Assembly: GCA_039621445.1 (NCBI GenBank)
Contig: CP154956.1
Span: 94,182,406-94,246,405 of the forward strand
Reading direction: 5' to 3'
Source: Euglena gracilis
Taxonomy: Eukaryota; Euglenida; Euglenophyceae; Euglenales
DNA length: 64,000 bases
Position 1 is the stretch's first letter. Each line of letters starts with the position of its first letter. Shown here one piece after another: positions 20,841-31,916 of this stretch. The position numbers were made by a program, and so were the translations under genes. The notes under the pieces were generated by a model that worked only from the letters and a program-made list of their open reading frames with translations, searched no databases and was not told the origin of the DNA.

Positions 20841-23194
20841 TGCCCATGGTGGCCACGGCGGAGGAGCGGATGACAAGAGTGGAGAAGTACACCCACGACG
20901 CGCTCGGAGACTTCGGTGAAGATCTCCGAAGGATCCAGGCGAAGGTGAAGAAGGCGGAAGACAACGCCGCAGCCGCGGTGATGGAGGTGAAGAGCGGCGT
21001 ACAGACGAGTGGACTCGCCGAGCTGGTGGAGGTGGCGCACCTCAGGGCCGCGGTGCAGGAGCTGCTGCAAGAGAAGGAGCGGCAGCGGGCCGAGAACGTC
21101 CAGCTGCAGGGGAAGCTCAACGCCGTCGAGGTGCAGATGGCCGCCTTCACCGCCAAAGTGGAGGCGACGGCGGTGGCGCAGGGCAAGGCGGTGGAGGTGA
21201 CGCCGCGCCTGGTGGAGCAGCTGCATTATCAGCAGGCCGAGAACGCCTGGCTGAAGGAGCAGGTCAAGTTCCTGGTGGCGCAGGTGTCCTCCCTCACCAC
21301 CAAGGTGGAGGCAGTCGCGGCCAAGGAGCCAAAGGTCGCTGAGCTGCCGCCGCTGATCGTGGGGAGGATCCAGAAGGTGGAGACGGAGATCCAGAAGGTG
21401 GGAGCCCAAGCCCAAGGGCTGACCGTGGCCGTGCAACGGCTCGCCGCGGACAGCCCCGGTGATAAGATCCGGGTGGTGGAGACCGAAGTCCAGAAGGTGA
21501 ACGTCCAGATGCAAGCCGTGGTGATGGCCGTGCAGCGGCTGGACCAGATCGTCTCGAAGGTGATCGTATCCTCCCAAGCCAAGTCGGTGCAGGCCATGCC
21601 CGCCAAGGCTCCGCCACCCCCGGCCGAGCAGCAGCCGGTGCCGGTGGCCCTGCAGCCAGTGCCAGAGGTGAGAACGGTCCAGATGGAGAAGCCCATGCAG
21701 GAGGAGTCCGTGGTGCAGGAGAAGCCGTCGTCCACCCTCCGACCAGCTCTCCGGCGCGTCCGGAAGCAGGCCGCGGCGGGAGGGGGCGGGGTACCGTCCC
21801 GCTCCATTGCCCGCCTAACCACGCCGTCCGCTGTCCCCAACGCCAGCGCGTCCGCGGTGCGAGAGGTCCGCATCGCCCCGGTGCAGGCCCAGCCAACGGC
21901 CCTGCACTTCCTCCCGGCGCCGCTGGTGGACTCTGTCATCGGCCTCCACCCGGGCCGGTTCTCCGGGCATCCGGAGGACTGGCCGCAGTGGCGGAGGCGG
22001 TGGCTCCTGTTCCTTCGGGAACTCGAGCAGGCGTGGCCTTCCATCACGTCAGCCCAGCGTCTCGCCATGTTCCGCGCGGCTTTGGACGAGGCCACGGTGC
22101 TGATGCTGGACGAGGAGATCGAGACCAAGGGAGAGGTGGAGTATGCCGTGCTGTTCGCGGAGGTGGACCTGGCGAACGGCGGTGAGGACAAGGAGGTCCT
22201 GCGGCAGCGAATGAGGAGGCTGAAGGTGGTGACGAGCAAGAAGCTGACCGGGAAGTCCTGGAGGGAGTATTACGCGCAGATGGCGTCCATGGCGAGGCAG
22301 GTGGGCATGGAGGAGGAGGAGCTGGGGAAGCTCCTCGTGGAGGCCATGCCCCTCCACCCCTTGCGCCGGAAGGTGGCCCAAGAGGAGGACAAGCGGGTGG
22401 ACCACCGGTCCATCGTGCTGGAGGGCCTGCCGATGGACAGGACGGTGGAGGAGGTGAAGGAGATGATCAAGCAAGAGACCACAGTGGCCCCCGCCTCAGT
22501 GCAGAAGGCGGGGCGCCGCTTCGACGTGGTGCCAGTGGGCGACGAGCACCGCACCCTGGTGAAGGCCCTGTACGACCACCAGCGGCTCGAGGGCGGCAGC
22601 CTCGTCACGGTGACGGCCGGCGACCTACCGGCGAAGGACATCCACAACCTCATGGTGAGATGGCTTCGGATGGAGGCAAAGATGGTCCCCGAGAAGGAGA
22701 ACGAGAGCCGGGAGAAGCGGCCTGTACCACGGTGGCAGCGGGACGTAGAGGTCGACGAAACCACCGAGGAGCCGTACATCCAGGAGGTGGAAAAGACGAA
22801 TGTGCCGCCGAAGAAGGAGAAGCAAGCGCAGCAACCACTCCCGCCGATGCCGCCGGTGCCCGCGCCCCAAGGCAAAGGACAAGGCCAAGGGGGACGTGGG
22901 TACCCGGAGCAGTGGTCATCGAGCCCATGGACGAGTGAAGAAGGAAAAGGAAAGGGTGGATACCAAGCCGAGCAGTGGTCATCGAGTGCATGGCAAGGAA
23001 ACGAAGGAAAAGGAAAAGGTGGTGGGTACCAAGGCGAGCAGTGGACATCGAATGCCCCAAGACAAGATGAAGGCAAAGGAAAAGGCAAGGCGAAAGGTGG
23101 AGCCAAAGGAGATCAAGGAAAAGGAAAGTCCAAGGGCAAAGGCAAGGACGGCAAGAGCAACGTCTCGGCCGTCCAGGAGCAGTATCATGAGTGA
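20822..23194 (+). CDS. gag: Element A gag, coiled coil, capsid, RRM-like region and Gly/Lys tail
   Basis: The sequence continues the gag frame after a frameshift. In order it has a coiled coil of about 250 residues (MTRVEKYTHDALGDFGEDL ... QKVETEIQKVG), a Pro/Ala linker, and a capsid-like region (GRFSGHPEDWPQWRRRWLLF ... WREYYAQM). Then comes a segment with RRM-like layout (SIVLEGLPMDRTVEEVKEMI ... LVTVTAGDLPAKDIHNLMV) and a tail of KGKGKGG and YQAEQWSS repeats. There is no CCHC zinc knuckle, so the RRM-like part and the basic Gly/Lys tail probably do the RNA binding. Element B has the same architecture. It ends at a TGA at 23,192. Confidence 0.8.
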   Translation, partial: SQLHKLMPMVATAEERMTRVEKYTHDALGDFGEDLRRIQAKVKKAEDNAAAAVMEVKSGVQTSGLAELVEVAHLRAAVQELLQEKERQRAENVQLQGKLNAVEVQMAAFTAKVEATAVAQGKAVEVTPRLVEQLHYQQAENAWLKEQVKFLVAQVSSLTTKVEAVAAKEPKVAELPPLIVGRIQKVETEIQKVGAQAQGLTVAVQRLAADSPGDKIRVVETEVQKVNVQMQAVVMAVQRLDQIVSKVIVSSQAKSVQAMPAKAPPPPAEQQPVPVALQPVPEVRTVQMEKPMQEESVVQEKPSSTLRPALRRVRKQAAAGGGGVPSRSIARLTTPSAVPNASASAVREVRIAPVQAQPTALHFLPAPLVDSVIGLHPGRFSGHPEDWPQWRRRWLLFLRELEQAWPSITSAQRLAMFRAALDEATVLMLDEEIETKGEVEYAVLFAEVDLANGGEDKEVLRQRMRRLKVVTSKKLTGKSWREYYAQMASMARQVGMEEEELGKLLVEAMPLHPLRRKVAQEEDKRVDHRSIVLEGLPMDRTVEEVKEMIKQETTVAPASVQKAGRRFDVVPVGDEHRTLVKALYDHQRLEGGSLVTVTAGDLPAKDIHNLMVRWLRMEAKMVPEKENESREKRPVPRWQRDVEVDETTEEPYIQEVEKTNVPPKKEKQAQQPLPPMPPVPAPQGKGQGQGGRGYPEQWSSSPWTSEEGKGKGGYQAEQWSSSAWQGNEGKGKGGGYQGEQWTSNAPRQDEGKGKGKAKGGAKGDQGKGKSKGKGKDGKSNVSAVQEQYHE

Positions 23195-23710
23195 CGGGGC
23201 CGCCCAGGCCCCAGGGATGGGGGTCTGGGCCGGCCGTCAAATCCCAACGCCAGCGTGAGCGTGCGGGCAATCACCCAAGAGCCCCGCACGCCCCCCAGAC
23301 CCAGCAAGCCACAAATCTCACAAGGAGGGGAGAGACCGTGCCCTGAATCACACGGTCAAGGCGGGGCCCATCAGATTTCGACAAACAACTACTGGTCCGT
23401 GCTACAGAAGAAGTCCCGTCGTTTCGAGCAACCGTCTGCGGCACGACCGGTCTCGTCTGCGCAGTCCTCGCCACCCGCCAAGCCAGCAGCGTCCGTGCCA
23501 TCGTCTACGCAGCATCATGCCACCGCGACGCCCCCAGACCGGCAGCAACAAAAGCGAGCACCGCGCCAGACCGCACCAAACCGGACGACGCTGCCCCCGC
23601 CATCAGCAGCGCCGTCAGCGGCACCACGCTCCGCACCCGCAGCAACCAGCGCCCCGTTCCCCCCGGAAAGCGCACCGTCCTCGCGGGCGGCACCGAAGCC
23701 GGCCGCATCG
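23195..23710 (+). other. Low-complexity linker between gag and methyltransferase in element A
   Basis: The sequence translates to Pro/Ala/Ser/Thr/Gln-rich text in the frame leading into the methyltransferase. No domain was recognised. It probably joins the two in the Pol precursor. Confidence 0.5.
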
Positions 23711-24350
23711 TCACCGACAACCTCGACGCCAAAGAGGTGGGCACTGGACCTGTTCTCCGGAACGGGTTCGGTGAAGCGGGCGCTGGAGAAGCTCCGCTAC
23801 TCCGTCGTCTCGGTGGACGCCGCCCGCGGTGGAAGGCGGACAAGACGGTGGACGTGCGGGCTGGCGGTACTGGGAGGAGTACTGGCCCGGCAACTTTGAG
23901 CTGGTCGCCGCCTCGCCGCCGTGCACGGAGTACTCCAGCGCGATGACGACCAGGAGGCGGCGGCTGCGGAAGGCCGACTTCCTGGTCCGCAAGACGAAGG
24001 AGATCATCGCCTACCTGCGGCCGTCCCTGTGGTGGCTGGAGAATCCCCGCTATGGGAAACTCCGCCACCGCAAGGTCGTCGGGGACATGCAGTACGTCGA
24101 TGTGGACTACTGCATGTTCGAGGCGTGGGGCTATCGCAAGACCACACGCTTCTGGATCGCGGACTCCATGGCCCCCATGCAAGACATCGTGTGCGACGGC
24201 CAGTGCGAGAACATCGTGGAGGAGCAAGATGGACGGCGACATCACCGACGGCAGCTGGGTGGCATCCCAACAGCGCGGTACCTGAGAGCAGGTGTATCGC
24301 ATTCCCGAAGGTGTCGTCCGATACCTGTGCGAGCGCACCCCGCCAACCCG
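23711..24350 (+). pseudogene. Element A C5-cytosine DNA methyltransferase-like domain
   Basis: C5 methyltransferases move a methyl group from S-adenosylmethionine to cytosine C5. The AdoMet-binding motif ALDLFSGTGS is at about 23,738-23,770, followed by VVSVD (acidic residue of motif II). ASPPCTEYS is at about 23,910-23,935, with the catalytic Cys codon at 23,922-23,924. LENPRYG (motif VI) and VDVDYCMFEAWGY follow, then a C-terminal YRIPEGVVRYL segment. Two frameshifts (near 23,845 and 24,290) break it. The domain is about 200 residues, short for the family, with little room for a target recognition domain. It is homologous to the domain in element B (shared DVDYC.FE..GY.K.TR.W). Its place between gag and protease differs from B. 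Confidence 0.85.
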
Positions 24351-24987
24351 CCAAGCAGCCGTGCCGACAAGCGCGATACCGCCGTCGCCGGCACCCGCAC
24401 CCGCGTCCGCCACCGCACCGCCAAGCCGGACGGCGCTGCCCCCGCAAGCAGCGGCGCTGTCCCAAGCCCCGCGCCAACGACCACCATCGTGCACCCGCCA
24501 AGCATCGTGCACCCCCGCCGAGCCGCACAACGATCCACCCGCCGAGCCCGTCACCACCGCCGCCGACGAGCCCCTCCCCCCGCGGAAGGTCAACAAGGTC
24601 ACCGTCCGTCCGTGGCAGTACCGCCCCAGCCGGCCCTTCCAGGTGGGCCGCATGGAGAGGCGGGGCGGCAGCTATCAGCTGATGCTGGACGTGGTCATCG
24701 AGATCGACGGCCGGGAGGAGAAGGCGAAGGCCCTCATCGACACGGGGGCGCAGACGTCGCTGATCCGTCGGGACTTGTTCCCGAACGGATGTTTCCGCCG
24801 CAGCGAGCGGCCGTTGCTGCTGCGGACCGTGAACGGCGACCTGCTGGCAGGCGGCAGCAACGAGGCGGACGTCCTCCTGGTGTTCAACGCGAGGAGTGAA
24901 GAAGAGAGGAGTGGAGGAGTGAAGAGGTGGCACAGCCAGATCACCGTCCATGACGGTGATATAGGGTGTGACCTTATTCTGGGCTGA
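24351..24987 (+). CDS. pol: Element A aspartic protease
   Basis: After a Pro/Ala-rich linker the frame encodes YQLMLDVVIEIDGREEKAK and ALIDTGAQTSLI, the DTG active-site loop of retropepsins (Asp codon at 24,739-24,741). A second strand-like LLLRTVNG and a C-terminal GCDLILG follow, the usual family end. The dimeric protease would cleave Gag-Pol during particle maturation. The frame stops at 24,985, then shifts into the RT frame. Confidence 0.85.
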
Positions 24988-25004
24988 AGGAGCACAGCCT
25001 GGAT

Positions 25005-26018
25005 GTGCAACCCTGGCGGGATGCACTCCAGCTCCACGACGACCCCCGATGGGTCATCGCCGGCACCGAAGCAAGCGAGATCGCAGCGCTAAGCACACGC
25101 ACCCACGCGACCGTCCGAGCCCGCAGCCCGTCGCCGTTGACCTGCACGCCGTCCGAAGTGGAGGAGGAGATGGAGGCCGAGGTGAGGAAGATGAGGCTCA
25201 CCGTCGGGGTCAACGGCCCCGACGGAGACAAGGAGGAAGAGGCCCTGGACGCCGAGGAGGAGGCAATGGTGGCCAAGGTGCTGATCGACGCGGCCAAGGA
25301 GGCAAAGGAAGTCCGTGGGGTGGTCACGGCCGAGGCGGAGGAGCAGCATCCGCTGGCCGTCCAGCTGCGCGCCGAGATGCTCAAGTAGTTCGAGGGCCGC
25401 GTCTTCTGCGACCGTGTCCACCCCAATCCGCCGCCCTGAGGCCAGCACGGGATGGCGGTGCTGCGCCTCAAGCCAAACGCCCAGCCGGTGGTGGGGAGGA
25501 TGACCCACCTGAAGGGCGAGCGGCTGGAGGCGCTGCGGGAGATGGAGGAGGAGTGCCGCCGCGATCGGAAGGTCGAGCCGGGCCGCGGCCCGTGGCGGGC
25601 GGCGGCCTTCCTGATTCGGAAGAACAACGGGAAGTGGAGGATGGTGTGTGACTACGCGGTGACGAACCTGCAGATCATGGCGGACAGCTACCCCTTGCCC
25701 TTGACGGAGGAGATCGTGGCGGAGCAGGCGAAGTGTACCCTCTTCAGCACCATCGACTTGCGGGACGCGTTCCACCAGGTGGCCTTGGCGGAGGAGAGCC
25801 GACTGGTGACGAACGTCCAGCTGCCTGGTGGGCTGGGGCAGTGGCGAGTGGTCCCGCAGGGGATCAACGTCGGGCCCGCCCTCCTGCAGCGGGACATCGA
25901 CGCCACCTGCGCGGCGGTGAAGGCGCACTCCCGCCCGTACTTCGACGACATCATCGCGGCAGGGAGCGGAGGAGACGGACGAGGAGTTCTACCAGAAGCA
26001 CGCCCGAGACGTCCGTGA
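25005..26018 (+). pseudogene. pol: Element A reverse transcriptase (N-terminal and palm)
   Basis: The frame contains the pre-RT region and the RT fingers and palm: AAAFLIRKNNGKWRMVCDYA, DLRDAFHQV and the catalytic YFDD at 25,938-25,949. Two in-frame stops (TAG at 25,386, TGA at 25,437) lie before the palm, in a segment that aligns with intact sequence in B (FPNPQPRGPHGM). The frame shifts near 25,965. The RT copies the element RNA into cDNA in the particle; this copy cannot make it whole. Confidence 0.85.
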
Positions 26019-26022
26019 GACG

Positions 26023-26530
26023 TTGCTGGCCTTGGAGAAGGACAGATGGGTCAGCGGCAGCCGCAAGGTCAAGCTCTTCATGAGGCAGGTCGAGTTCGTG
26101 GGGCATGTTCTGGGGCACGGCAGGAGGGCGCCGGCCCCAGGCAAACTGTCGGCGATGCAGCACTGGCAGCTGCCGCCGACGGTCAGCAGTCTCCGCGCGT
26201 TTCTCGGTGTCTGCAATTACTATGCGGGCTACGTGAGACTGTACGCGGAGCTGGCGGCGCCGTTGCAGGAGAAGCTGAAGTTACCGAGGGAGCTGACCAA
26301 GGCGGGATCCAAGCACCCAGTGGTGTGGACGGAGCAGGAGAAGGGGGCGTTCGACAAGCTGAAGAAGGCCCTCATCGCCGACCTGGAGCTGTACCACATC
26401 GATCCAGCCAAGCCGTTCGTCCTGCGCACCGACGCGTCGGACTACGCCATCGGAGCGGTGCTGGAGCAGTTCCCGAAGATCTACGGCGTGCCGCGGGTGG
26501 AGGACCTGCGGCCGCGGGCCTCCCGTCCCG
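26023..26530 (+). pseudogene. pol: Element A RT thumb/connection and RNase H start
   Basis: The frame encodes VEFVGHVLG, LRAFLGVCNYYAGYV, the RT connection, and FVLRTDASDYAIGAVLEQ, which contains the first RNase H Asp (TDAS). It shifts near 26,500 into the next frame. Confidence 0.85.
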
Positions 26531-27377
26531 GTGGCCTTCATGTCCCGGAAGCTCACCGAGGGGCAGCGCCTTCGGTGGGATGTCCGGGACAAGGAGACGT
26601 ATGCCGTGGTGGCCGCCCTCGACAAGTGGGCGAGCTTCCTGCTGGACAACGAGATCCTCGTCCTGACCGACCACCGCAGCCTGGAATCGTGGTACAAGGA
26701 TTACGTCCCCGGAGTGGGCCCGCAGGGGAGGCGGGCCAGATGGCATGCGAAGCTCAACGAGTTCCGCATCACCGTGGTGCACGTCCACGGCGAGACCAAC
26801 GTGGGGGGCGATGCCAGGTCCCGCTGGGCCTACCCGGCCTCACAAGGCTGGCGTGACACCTCGTGGCACGGCACCGAGGCCGATACGAAGGAGATCAAGG
26901 CCCACATCCTGGAGGAGAAGCTGCGCGAGAGTTCCACCCCGAGGGCGGTGCATGCCAAGGACGAGGAGACCAAGGCGGAGCAGGCGGAGAGGTCAACCTT
27001 GAAGGAGGGGAGACAGCTGGCCGTCATCCAGCTGATCCCGCTACAGTCGTTCGCCGCGATCCCGTCAGCGTCCCACATCGCCGTCACCACGCGCAGCCGC
27101 CTCGACACGCAGCGCAACGCCCGAGACGCCCTAGCAGACGCCCCGCACGGTACGCGATCCGAGCACCCACGCGACATACCCGTCAGCCTCGTCTCCCGCG
27201 GCCGCAGCAGTCCCACCGTCGCCATCGTCTGCTGCAGTCCCACCGTCTGCGTCGTGCATCGCATCACCAGCATCCGTACCAGCACCATCGTCCAACGCGC
27301 CATCGCCAGCCCCATCACCAGCACCGCAGTCCACCGCACCTCAGTCCATCGCACCGCCCGCAGCACCCACAGCTGGT
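26531..27377 (+). CDS. pol: Element A RNase H and Ser/Thr-rich linker
   Basis: RNase H continues with AFMSRKLTEGQ, DKETYAVVAAL, the TDHRSLESW motif and RARWHAKLNEF, ending at about 26,850. A methyltransferase is present at this point in element B but absent here. The remaining ~170 residues are a low-complexity Ala/Val/Ser/Arg linker to the integrase. RNase H would remove the RNA template and process the polypurine tract. Confidence 0.8.
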
Positions 27378-29336
27378 GTGTCATCACCGGCCATGCCCGG
27401 TCCAGCGTCCGCAGCCGGTGTGCCGTCACCGGCCGCGTCAGTCCCGTCTGCAGTGCCCTCAGCGGGTGTGCCGTCAACCGCTGATCCCGTGCCCCCGCAG
27501 CCTGACCTGGACACCAACGTCTTCGACATTGACTGGAGCAAGGCGTATGCGGTGTGCCCGCGCTGGAAGCCCGTCTGGGACCAGGCCCACAACGGCCCGG
27601 GCTGGCCCAGCGGGTTCCAGCTGGTGGATGGGTGGCTCGTCTCGGCGGGGAGGTGGTGTGTGCCGAGCGGGCTGCTGGCGGAGGTGCTGAGGGAGCAGCA
27701 CTCGGTCTCCGGCCACATTGGCGGGGACCGGCTGGTGGAGGAGGCCGAGCGCACCTACGTCTTCGCGTACCGGATGGAGGCGGCGAAGGTGGCCGGGGGG
27801 CTGCAGCGGACGTGCCCGGTGTGCCAGGCCACCGAGCACCCGCACCAGCCGCTGCGGCTGAAGGTCTGCCCGACGCCCGTCCCGCCGTACACCATGGCGT
27901 CGGTGGCCATCGACCTCTTCGTGATGCCGGAGGTGGACTTCGAGGGGCAGCTGTACAACGTGTTCGCAGCCTGCGTCGATCGCCACAGTGGGTGGGTCGT
28001 GGCCACGGCCCACCACACGCGCGGCCTCACCGCCGCCACCGTGGCCAAGGCGATATACCGGGGGTGGTGGTCGCCGCACGGGCTGCCCAGCGTGATCACG
28101 AGGGATCGCGGGCCGCATTTTGCTGGCGCGTGGTGGCGCAGCATGTGCGGCCTGCACGGGATCCGCCACGCCTACGCCCAGGCGTACCACCACGCGGCGA
28201 ACGGGCGGGCGGAGACCCTCGGTGCGCAGCTGCAAAAGCGAATCCGGAGCGAGAAGGCCGAGGCCCTGATCACCTGGGTGGAGTCCCTGCCCAGGGCAGT
28301 GCAGAAGCTGAACCACTCCAAGGCGCAGCACGGCCTGAGTCCGTACGAGGTGCTGTATGGACGGCATCGGTGGACTGGTGGCGTACCGTACAAGGCCCCG
28401 GTCATGGTGGAGGATACCGTGTCGTTCTTCGATAGACAGAAGGCCGTGGACCAGAAGGTCGCCGACGTCCTCAACGACCTTCACAAGCGGCAAGCGGACC
28501 AGAAGAACCGGAGCAGGAAGGACCTCGAGGAGTTCGCCAAGGGAGACCTCGTCTGGTACCTCCAGCCTCCGAGGCGGCCGGACCAGAAGCTCGAGAGCTA
28601 CTGGCTTGGCCCAGCCCGGGTCACCGCGCGCCGTGGCGAGCACTCGTACGAGCTGGAGCTGGAGGAGGGCCGCCGCCAAGAGGCCCACCGCTGCCAGCTG
28701 AAGGCCTACCGCGATGACACGCGGTTGTGGGGCCCGCCCAAGATGTTCGCCTACCGGCAAGCCAGACCGCAGGAAGACGTGGACATCGAGGACTGGACGG
28801 TGGAGGAGATCCGGCGGCACCGCCGACGAGAAGACGGCGACTGGGAGTTCGAGGTGAAGTGGGAGGGCCACCCGACTCTCACGTGGGATCCGTTGAAGAA
28901 TTTCTTCCATCGCTACTCTCATCAGATGATCGAGCACGCCCAGTCCAAGAAGCTCAAGGTGGACCTGCTGGACTACCTCCACCGCAACCCGGCTGAGGTG
29001 GCGGTCATCATCGCGGAGGAGAAGAAGCAGGAGCAAGAGGTCATCAACAACACCGAGTGGAAAGATCCACCTGAGGAGTGGGTCTGGCCCGACGAGGACG
29101 CCAAGAAGGACGAGGAGGCAAGCAGCCAGGAAGGGGAGTCAGCGAACCCCAGTGGGCACAGCGGTGCCAGCAGCACAGCACGTCCCGACACGCGATCCAC
29201 CGCCAGCGCTAGGTCAGGATCCGCCGCGGACCGTCGCCGCCCCTGCATCGCACCAGCCCGTCCCGCTGCACTTCGTGCACCACCCGTCCGACCGTCCCTC
29301 CGTCTCTGCGTTTCCCCAGCTGTCGCAGGAGGCTGA
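27378..29336 (+). CDS. pol: Element A integrase with chromodomain
   Basis: One intact 652-residue frame. The zinc-binding HHCC motif is at about residues 108-155 (HSVSGH ... CPVC). The catalytic core has Asp179 (IDLF), Asp243 (TRDRGPHF) and Glu279 (GRAETLG), a DD35E spacing. A GPY/F-like module (YWLGPARVTARR) follows. A chromodomain lies at about 28,795-28,920 (DWTVEEIRRHR ... FEVKWEGHPTLTWDP), with aromatic residues suited to reading methyl-lysine, which in chromoviruses directs insertion to marked chromatin. The C-terminal 100 residues are charged and low complexity. Confidence 0.93.
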   Translation: MSSPAMPGPASAAGVPSPAASVPSAVPSAGVPSTADPVPPQPDLDTNVFDIDWSKAYAVCPRWKPVWDQAHNGPGWPSGFQLVDGWLVSAGRWCVPSGLLAEVLREQHSVSGHIGGDRLVEEAERTYVFAYRMEAAKVAGGLQRTCPVCQATEHPHQPLRLKVCPTPVPPYTMASVAIDLFVMPEVDFEGQLYNVFAACVDRHSGWVVATAHHTRGLTAATVAKAIYRGWWSPHGLPSVITRDRGPHFAGAWWRSMCGLHGIRHAYAQAYHHAANGRAETLGAQLQKRIRSEKAEALITWVESLPRAVQKLNHSKAQHGLSPYEVLYGRHRWTGGVPYKAPVMVEDTVSFFDRQKAVDQKVADVLNDLHKRQADQKNRSRKDLEEFAKGDLVWYLQPPRRPDQKLESYWLGPARVTARRGEHSYELELEEGRRQEAHRCQLKAYRDDTRLWGPPKMFAYRQARPQEDVDIEDWTVEEIRRHRRREDGDWEFEVKWEGHPTLTWDPLKNFFHRYSHQMIEHAQSKKLKVDLLDYLHRNPAEVAVIIAEEKKQEQEVINNTEWKDPPEEWVWPDEDAKKDEEASSQEGESANPSGHSGASSTARPDTRSTASARSGSAADRRRPCIAPARPAALRAPPVRPSLRLCVSPAVAGG

Positions 29337-30269
29337 TTTCCAGATCCCCTCTGCTGCGGTATCAACCTTGGTGTGTCCATCGACAGGAGCTGAGTGCGCG
29401 CGGCCCGTGTCTGCGTTCGCTCATTTGCTGCCGCACGCTGCCTCCCAGGCGGCTGTGGCTGCCTCCCAGGCTGCTGTGGCTGCCCCCTAGGCGACGGTGG
29501 TGGGTGCCAACCAGGCTGCTGTGGCTGCCCCCCAGGCGGCTGTGGCTGCCTCTGGGATGTTCACCCATTCTCCGTAAGTGCACATTCCGAACCATTTCCC
29601 GGTTGCGGGCGGGGACGCGGTGCCCCATCCGCCTGCTGCCTTCCCGGTGTGTACGGGCTGGCACCATCCCATGCCGCCGGCCTGTGCCACGCCGTCCTTG
29701 TTCCTCTCACACCATTTCCTGCCGGCGCACCCCCATACCCAGTGCGCCCCGTTCATCCCCTGTCCCGATGGAGCCTTCGCCACCCATGGCTCCTTCCCGT
29801 TGCACCTCCAGGACCCGTCCTCAGCCTCAAGGCGGCGAGAGGGCACCACCGCCGGTGTCTGCGTCCTCAATCCCCCCAACGCAGGCCCGGTGAGTCCCGG
29901 CCATTTCCGGCCCCAACCCGGAGGCCACCCATTTTCACCTACCCACGGCTACCCATGCCAGCCCACCGCCCCGGGGGTGGTTGGAAAAGCCTGGCGTCAA
30001 ACCGTACTGGGTAGCGCGGGGTGTATTTGTGGGGCTGCTGCTGCTGCTGCCGTTCCTTGCCTAGCGATTCGCCAGAGTGCCTGCTGCGCAGATCACCAGA
30101 CGCTGGCGGAGGCTGGGTACGTGGAGTCAACGCCGCTGCCTGCTGCGCAGTGGACCAAGACGTTGGCGGAGGCTGGGTACGTGGAGACTACACCGTCGGA
30201 GGCCAGCCGACGGATGGCAGCGGATGTCTCTGCCCCTGTCCTTCACACTGACACTGATACTGTGGAGGC
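29337..30269 (+). repeat. Element A 3' region with short tandem repeats
   Basis: A 21-bp repeat (GCTGTGGCTGCCTCCCAGGCG type) lies at about 29,440-29,560, and a near-60-bp tandem pair (CCTGCTGCGCAG...GGCGGAGGCTGGGTACGTGGAG) at about 30,078-30,190. Open frames here are low complexity and not taken as genes. Confidence 0.65.
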
Positions 30270-31904
30270 AGGAGGAGGCTGGCGCCCAAGGCTGGAAGCC
30301 AGAGGCGGGCGGCAGCCAGGGGCAGAGCAGACCCCCCCAGCCGGCCAAGGGAAGACAACGGCCGGGAGAGAGCGGGGGGCGGAGGCCACACAGACAAGCC
30401 AGCGGCCCAAGGGGGCGACCAGCCAGTCCCCCCCCCAGCCAGCGAGGGGAGGCAGACAGCCAGAGCGGCCAGGCTCCCCCCCCCCCAGGGGAGACAGGGA
30501 GCCAGGCTGCCCGACCCCAAGACAGAAAGCCCCCCCCCCCCCAGGGGGAACCGAAGCCAGCCAGGCCCCCCCAGGGGGAACCGAAGCCACCTCCCCCCCC
30601 CCTGGGGGTACCGAAGCCAGCCAGGCCCCCCCCCCAGGGGGAACCGAAGCACCCCCCCCCCCCAGGGGGAACCGAAGCCAGCCAGGCCCCCCCAGGGGGA
30701 ACCGACGCACCCCCCCCCCCCCCCCCCAGCCAGGCCCCCCAGGGGGAACTGAAGCACCCCCCCCCCCCAGGGAGAACCCAAGCCAGCCAGGCCCCCCTCA
30801 GGGGGAACCGAACAGCCCCCAGGGGGCACCAGCAAGACGAGAGGCCCCAGAGGGCCACCGAGCCAAGGCCACCCAGAGGGCCACCGGGAGGCCCCAGAGG
30901 ACCACCGAACCAGGACCCCCCCCCCAGGGGGCCCCAGAGGGCCACCGAGGCAGGACCCCCCCCAGGGGGCCCCAGAGGCAACCGAGCCAGGACCCCCCTC
31001 CCAGGGGCCCAGAGGCCACAAACCCAAACCGCCCCCCCCCCCCGGGGGCCCAGAGGCCACCAACCAAGGCCGCCCCTCCCCAGGGGGCCCAGAGAGCACG
31101 ACCAAAGCCCCCCCACACACCAAGGCAGAAGACCCCAGGGGGACCCCCCGGGCAAAAAAAAAAGTCCCCCGGACCCCCCTCGGACAAAAAAAAAACGCCC
31201 CCCGAACCCCCCCCAAAAAAAAAGCGCCCCCCCCCCAGGGGCGCCCACATCCACCGGAGCCCCAGAGCGCCAAGCGAGAACCAAAGAGGGCGCAAGGAGC
31301 ACCCCCCCCCCCAGAGCGCCACAGGAGAACCGAGCAGTCGCAAGGGAGAGAAAGGCACGCCCCCCCCCCCAGCCAGCCGAACGAAGCCAGGCAGGGGGCA
31401 AAGGAGGCGAGCCGAAGAGACCCCCCAGGCACCAGAAAGACCCAAGGGGGCCCAAGGGACCGCCCCCCCCCCAACCAGCCGGGGAGCGCACCGCCCCCCC
31501 GAAAGGCTCAACGCTCCGGGCTCTGCCCCCAGCCTGCAGGTCGGCGCGGCGCGGCTGCCAAGCCACTCAGCAGGACTGCGGCCCCCGCCCAGAGCCCGGA
31601 GGGGTTCCACCCCCTCCCAAGGCGCCAACAGGAGCCTGCGGCCGGCCTGCCAGCAGACCGCCCGGGGACCAACGCCAGCCCCCGACCAGGCTCCTGTGGC
31701 GCGCGACGCCACACACGAGGGGCGCCCCCGGGCGCCAAACGCCAAAGGCCAAGGCCGAGGCCAAGGCCACACCCCTGCCCTCCGTATACCCGAACCGCCC
31801 TGACGTTTGTTTGTACGATTCGTTCACTTCGCCAATGAGGTGCGCATCGCCCCCCGCTCCCGCCTCCGAGGTCAGCCGAAGGCCGGCGAGGCTGGGCGCC
31901 TCGG
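30270..31904 (+). repeat. Element A 3' C-run/G-run minisatellite
   Basis: Dozens of C-runs of 6-14 bases alternate with AGGGGGAACCGAAGCCAGCC-type units. Long frames on both strands (600-740 codons) are Pro/Arg/Gly repeats produced by this composition. The minus strand has strong G-quadruplex potential. The segment lies between the integrase and the polypurine tract. Confidence 0.8.
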
Positions 31905-31916
31905 TAGGAAGGGGAG
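31905..31916 (+). other. Element A polypurine tract
   Basis: AGGAAGGGGAG directly precedes the 3' LTR. TRIM1 has the same tract before its 3' LTR (46,147-46,156). Confidence 0.85.

Noticed and set aside
19875-29036. Long minus-strand frames across element A
   Set aside because: They mirror the GC-rich sense frames of gag and integrase. The sense strand has the family motifs.
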